From Planctomycetaceae bacterium (GTDB taxonomy: Bacteria > Planctomycetota > Planctomycetia > Planctomycetales > Planctomycetaceae), in contig JAEUII010000349.1 of NCBI GenBank assembly GCA_016795145.1, positions 1 through 47,779 on the forward strand: DNA of 47,779 nt, read 5' to 3'. Each line of letters begins with the position of its first letter. Positions within the stretch are counted from its first letter, which is position 1. The position numbers were made by a program, and so were the translations under genes. The notes beneath the pieces are model-generated. The model was given only the letters and a program-made list of their open reading frames with translations, did no database searches and was not told the origin of the DNA. Below, piece by piece: positions 44,129-47,779 of this stretch.

Positions 44129-44250
44129 TGCTCCGTCAGGGTGATGAAGAGGGGTTCGTCACTCCCGCGCAGGCGGGAACCCAGAGTGTAGAAGGCTGGG
44201 TTCCCGCCTGCGCGGGAATGACGGTTCAACCAATTGTTGGTTTGACAACC
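44129..44250. repeat. Composite inverted repeat, copy B
   Basis: About 122 bp similar to 23509-23632 throughout, with small differences in the spacer. It carries the same two mirrored GC-rich hairpins and the same outer ends. It lies between the cytochrome gene stop and the DUF4304 gene start. Confidence 0.85.
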
Positions 44251-44285
44251 CGTTTGTCTCGATCGTCGTTGTCGAATACGCGGCA

Positions 44286-47132
44286 TCACTCTTCTGTTGA
44301 TGCCGTTGACGTCGATTCACTGCTGCGGTGACGAACGTGAATCATCACTGGCAATGTTGTGATGGCTCCATCAACGTTGGACTTGAGATAGAACGGGCGA
44401 CTGCCTTCCGGGACCCATTTGGCGGTCGTGATAAAGAACTCACGCTCGTTCTGCCCATCGAGCAGCATCAGTCCGTTCAATCCAATATTGTCGACAAAGA
44501 CTCCATGAGGCAGGTTGCGTCCAGCGTCTTCCTTACCAAACTCGACGAGGCCTTTGTGATCCTTTCGATCCACAGTCAGCCAGGCTTTGATCGTCTCACC
44601 GGCATACACGGTTAGTTCCGGAGTATGTTCGCGCAGTCCGGTTGCGTGTTGCTCATCGGTATGAATCGTGACGAGGATCTTTGGGTTTTGAGGAACCTCA
44701 AGAGTTTTGAGTCCGCCCAGATCATGCACAATCGATTTTCCGTGAATCGTTGCCCGCGCCTTGAACTGGATCTTTGCAACATCCTCGGCTGAAGGGGCGA
44801 CAGCATCTGATGCGGCAATCAGAGTGGCGAAGGCCTGGCGCTGTTCGCTCTGAATCTCAACAGGATCAGACAGAGAGAATCCTTTTGGCAGTCCTTCAGC
44901 AAAGATCTCGATCGGGCCGTCATAGCCATCCAGTCGCGTTGCGGTGAAACCAATCTCGCGACCCGTTCCCGGATGAATCTTCAGGTCATTAGCATTCTTG
45001 TCCACGGTGAAGTCGGGCATCGGGGACCGCAGTGAGAGTTCATAGCGGTAGTCGGCTCCCTGGAATCCGCGGCTGTCACGAATTCGCACCAGGTAGTCTC
45101 CATCGGACGGCGGCACAAAGATCAGTCGCGAATCACGTCCCCATTGTCGCATCGGGTCATCATCATTCTCGAAGTACACAGGGAACACCGGCAGACCTGT
45201 GTCCTTCAGCTGAGCTTCCGGAGGATGCGGAGCGACGATGAATGCCGGCCCCTGAAGTGGATGCGTCGTGGGTGTCGTTGAGAAGTACGTTTGACGCGGG
45301 CCGAAGCCAGGATACACCTTGAAGCCGGAGTCTGGGCCTCGCGGATACAGCCACAGTTTGACAACCTCGCCATCGGCGTAGAGGTACTCGTTCAGTTCCA
45401 TCTCCTGCCAGTTGAAGACTCGAAAGTCATCACTCGTTTCTGAGTCTTTTCCTCTGAACGTGAAGTAGGAATCTCGTACCGCCTGCAATTGCGCCTGAAG
45501 GACCGGCTGCCCGTCGACTGTCATGATGTCAATCAGTGAATCCAGTGGAGATTTGTCCCGCGCGGCCTTCACTTCCAGCATTACAGGCTGTCCCTTTCGG
45601 GCGCTGAATCGATAAACATCCTGATCCGTGGAACCCGTCATCGCTGCGATTGTCCCCGAGATCTTTGATGGGAACGTCGCCGCCTGAGCATGAGCCGCGT
45701 CATCGTTTGGCTCTGCTTCGGCCACGCTGGCGATGTTGGTCGCGTCGGCGGTGGAAGCCTCCATCACAACCGCAGGTGCTTCCGTTGTGACCGGTTCAGC
45801 AATCGGTGGCAGTTCGAGCGATCCAGGTTCACCCTGCACCGTCGAATAGCGAGCCAGCGAAGAAGCCGAATCAATCGCTACTGCCGTCGCCATTGTCTTT
45901 GGCAGCGTGTGAGCTGACAGTTCGAGAACTCGCACTGCATCCCATGTTTTCAACGTGCCGAGATCGGAAGAGGTCACCAGATGGCGACCATCCTGCGACA
46001 GCTTCATCTGGGAGATCGTGCCTTCCTGAGCGAAGCGAGAGATAAGCAGAGGATTAATCTGTGGTGATGTGTGCGAAACGAGCTTCCACTGGCGAATACG
46101 ACTGTCCGCGCCAGCGGCGTAGATGAAGCGGTCATCAGGACTAAAGGCGACGGCATACTGTTCTGCAAGAGGCTGACTAAGAGTATCCAGTCGTTCGCCG
46201 GTGGAGACTTTCCAGATCTTCACGGTGGCATCCGCACTCGCCGAAGCCAACAGACTTCCATCCGCGCTGAACTGCAGATCGAAGACAGCGCCGTTGTGAC
46301 CATTCAGTTCACGGACGACTTCCCCTGTTGCCGCATTGAACAGCCGAATGCGGCGATCGTACCCTGCTGTAGCGACGATGGATTCGTCCGGTGACGACGC
46401 CACTGCATAAAGGATGTCACCATGTCCTGCAAATTCCTTCTGTACGGTGGGTGACGACAGAGACACTTCGACGGCTCGCCCGCTGAGCCCTGGTGTTCCC
46501 GTTGCGAGCAGAGCCTTTGTGCCGTCCTTTGAAAACAGCACGTCGTTCACTTTGCCGTCTGGAAGGTCGATCGACCAAAGCAGTTCACCGGTTTCGCTTC
46601 GCAGTTCTGCTCGTCGGAACAGCCCCGTCAGTCGTCGATGCTGCGAATCAATCTGCATCGCGAAGATGGACGACTTGTTACCTTTCGCCGGAGCAACTCT
46701 CGGAAGTTCCGGTAACATCGCAACGCGGCTGTCGAAGGGTGCTCCTGCTTCGATCCACTGCTTCAAAAGGTTCAGCTCGGCCGCTGTCGGCTGAGGTTCA
46801 TCTTTCGGTGGCATGTGGTCGTCGTCGGAGCTGACAAGGACGGCCAGCATTCGGCTGTCAGCGGGCTTCTGTTTGTCGAGCACATCGCCATGCTCTCCGC
46901 CGCGAAGAATGTCGTCCGGTGCCTGAAGCGAAACGCCTCCCTCCGAGTTGACTCGACTATGACACCCCACGCAATACGTCCGCAGCAGCGGCGCGATTTG
47001 CTTTGAATAGACAACGGCGGTTTGGTTCGCTGCTTTGTCCTTCGATTCGTCACCACTCGCGAAGGAAAACTGACAAGTGGAAAACAAGCCTGCAACGAAC
47101 GCAGTGAGAAGACAGACCAATCGACAGCTCAT
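44286..47132 (-). CDS. Planctomycete cytochrome c / WD40 / PPC-domain fusion
   Basis: 948-aa exported protein. A signal peptide (residues 1-25) precedes a small c-type cytochrome domain with haem motif C54-V-G-C57-H58 and likely axial Met in DDHMPPKDEPQ, as in PSCyt1. A WD40 propeller follows (about 180-400), with AGHGDILYAVASSPDESIVA and NGHNGAVFDLQFSADGSLLA blades. Two pre-peptidase C-terminal-like domains (TDQDVYRFSARKGQPVMLEV and GDYLVRIRDSRGFQGADYRY) and further beta-rich sequence lead to the C terminus. Such fusions are typical of planctomycetes, with roles unknown. The start at ATG 47132 is preferred to a TTG at 47144. Confidence 0.9.
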   Translation of the reverse strand: MSCRLVCLLTAFVAGLFSTCQFSFASGDESKDKAANQTAVVYSKQIAPLLRTYCVGCHSRVNSEGGVSLQAPDDILRGGEHGDVLDKQKPADSRMLAVLVSSDDDHMPPKDEPQPTAAELNLLKQWIEAGAPFDSRVAMLPELPRVAPAKGNKSSIFAMQIDSQHRRLTGLFRRAELRSETGELLWSIDLPDGKVNDVLFSKDGTKALLATGTPGLSGRAVEVSLSSPTVQKEFAGHGDILYAVASSPDESIVATAGYDRRIRLFNAATGEVVRELNGHNGAVFDLQFSADGSLLASASADATVKIWKVSTGERLDTLSQPLAEQYAVAFSPDDRFIYAAGADSRIRQWKLVSHTSPQINPLLISRFAQEGTISQMKLSQDGRHLVTSSDLGTLKTWDAVRVLELSAHTLPKTMATAVAIDSASSLARYSTVQGEPGSLELPPIAEPVTTEAPAVVMEASTADATNIASVAEAEPNDDAAHAQAATFPSKISGTIAAMTGSTDQDVYRFSARKGQPVMLEVKAARDKSPLDSLIDIMTVDGQPVLQAQLQAVRDSYFTFRGKDSETSDDFRVFNWQEMELNEYLYADGEVVKLWLYPRGPDSGFKVYPGFGPRQTYFSTTPTTHPLQGPAFIVAPHPPEAQLKDTGLPVFPVYFENDDDPMRQWGRDSRLIFVPPSDGDYLVRIRDSRGFQGADYRYELSLRSPMPDFTVDKNANDLKIHPGTGREIGFTATRLDGYDGPIEIFAEGLPKGFSLSDPVEIQSEQRQAFATLIAASDAVAPSAEDVAKIQFKARATIHGKSIVHDLGGLKTLEVPQNPKILVTIHTDEQHATGLREHTPELTVYAGETIKAWLTVDRKDHKGLVEFGKEDAGRNLPHGVFVDNIGLNGLMLLDGQNEREFFITTAKWVPEGSRPFYLKSNVDGAITTLPVMIHVRHRSSESTSTASTEE

Positions 47133-47218
47133 GGGAATGCTCAAGTCTGGAGTCAGGCAGGAGGCCAGGGATCAGACCCTGATTTTGGACCTGAAGGGTG
47201 CTCAAGGCAAGCATACCG

Positions 47219-47253
47219 CCAAAGTCGCGGTTCGCTCCGCCGAACCAGGCGCT
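47219..47253. repeat. GGTTCGCTCCGCCGAACC repeat, copy 1
   Basis: Identical over 35 bp to 47356-47390, and near-identical to 18851-18878 in reverse orientation. Confidence 0.85.
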
Positions 47254-47332
47254 GCTCGAATCCGCATTCCTATACAAAAAGACTGTTGAAAGAAGTTGGA
47301 TCTCGGGGAGAGGGGACGTCGTCTGTTATTAA

Positions 47333-47352
47333 AGCGGCTGAGGACAGCCGCT
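47333..47352. other. AGCGGCT...AGCCGCT hairpin
   Basis: A 7-bp stem around GAGGAC, followed by CTAC, adjacent to the second palindrome copy. It resembles the hairpin at 34178 with paired changes in both arms. Confidence 0.5.
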
Positions 47353-47355
47353 CTA

Positions 47356-47390
47356 CCAAAGTCGCGGTTCGCTCCGCCGAACCAGGCGCT
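47356..47390. repeat. GGTTCGCTCCGCCGAACC repeat, copy 2
   Basis: Second identical copy, 137 bp after the first. Confidence 0.85.
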
Positions 47391-47742
47391 CACCAACCAG
47401 CACGGATCAACGAATCCAAGACCGAAAGAACAATCGTGCGATCGCACAACCTTGCGACACCAACCGCCTGTGGAAAATCGTTCGGCCTTTGTACGCGGAT
47501 GCGCGCGACGCTTGGTTCGCGGAGCGAACCGCGATGTTGGAGAAGAGTCGTTGTTCGCTCCGCCGAACAGAACGCATTCTCCAGGCACAATGATGTCAGA
47601 GATCTTCCGCGACTCAAATGCTCCGCTGAAGCCTGGCGACGCCTGGTTCGCGGAGAGCCTGTGAATTTATGGCGAAGTGACCTGGCGGACCAGTCGGTGG
47701 GGCGCTATAAGGGTCGGAATGTGCAACCCAACATCCGACAGC

Positions 47743-47779
47743 ATGTCCAACGAACCCGCAGCATCTGAAGTCACCGCGT
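47743..47779 (+). CDS. Start of a gene cut by the window end
   Basis: An ATG at 47743 opens a frame reading MSNEPAASEVTA that runs off the window. The polar, Ser/Glu/Ala-rich start looks like a normal planctomycete N terminus. A TATAAG box is at 47706-47711. An in-frame ATG at 47719 is an alternative start. Twelve codons are too few to name a product. Confidence 0.4.
   Translation, partial: MSNEPAASEVTA

Larger units (their letters stand above)
47133..47742. other. Repeat-rich gap before the window end
   Basis: 610 bp with at least three full or partial GGTTCGCTCCGCCGAACC palindromes. Two of them (47219-47253 and 47356-47390) are identical over 35 bp. Further variants lie at about 47515, 47550 and 47645. 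Long open frames here run through the repeats or into the cytochrome gene and look accidental. Confidence 0.6.

Noticed and set aside
47022..47768. Open frame of 248 codons at the window end
   Set aside because: It begins inside the opposite cytochrome gene and continues through several copies of a palindromic repeat.

Overview
The window looks like a chromosome segment of a planctomycete, probably order Planctomycetales. The evidence is a DUF1501 protein with a twin-arginine signal, a planctomycete-type cytochrome c/WD40 fusion, ceramidase-like and class C beta-lactamase-like secreted enzymes, the futalosine menaquinone genes mqnA and mqnC, few strong ribosome binding sites, and many short dispersed repeats between genes. 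I do not assign a genus. No rRNA, tRNA, CRISPR array, integrase or transposase gene was seen.

Layout. 1-3.7 kb: the 3' end of topA, a UxaA-family altronate dehydratase on the minus strand, and gap (GAPDH) with a promoter candidate and a clear Rho-independent terminator. 3.9-8.2 kb: an AsmA-like membrane-anchored protein, then a HlyD/MacA-type adaptor overlapping a MacB-type permease, with no ATPase gene beside them. 8.3-10.9 kb: an Lhr-type DEXH helicase. 10.9-18.8 kb: a repeat-rich gap with a 142-bp MITE-like element, then secreted hydrolases, small membrane proteins, a DUF817/C45-peptidase pair with overlapping genes, a tiny lipoprotein and a DUF2262-like protein. 18.9-23.3 kb, all minus: ceramidase-like protein, MGDG-synthase-like glycosyltransferase and secreted esterase. 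23.7-25.5 kb: DUF1501 protein and a small membrane protein.

25.7-29 kb holds a tightly overlapping minus-strand operon: YtrA-type GntR regulator, ABC ATPase, ABC permease and an acyltransferase-3 family membrane protein. A palindromic operator covers the start codon. Opposite it is a fusion of a concanavalin-like/DUF1080-like domain with a DJ-1/PfpI domain. 30.8-36 kb, all minus: a large carboxypeptidase-regulatory-like/thioredoxin protein that may be the tail of a lost BlaR1-type M56 protein, a receiver domain lacking its phospho-acceptor, and homoserine dehydrogenase. 36.2-38.2 kb: mqnA-mqnC (futalosine pathway) with a terminator. 38.4-41.7 kb: a NatA-type ATPase overlapping a NatB-type permease fused to a CPBP-family protease. 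42-47.8 kb: a zinc-ribbon membrane protein, a 680-bp block of tandem nested inverted repeats, a DUF4304 protein, a cytochrome c/WD40 protein, a repeat cluster, and the first codons of a further gene cut by the window end.

The strongest leads are the YtrA/ABC/acyltransferase operon with its possibly leaderless, operator-covered start, the permease-protease fusion, the pseudo-receiver, the apparent M56 remnant, and at least six distinct families of dispersed inverted-repeat DNA. Function calls rest on motifs read by eye. No database search was possible.
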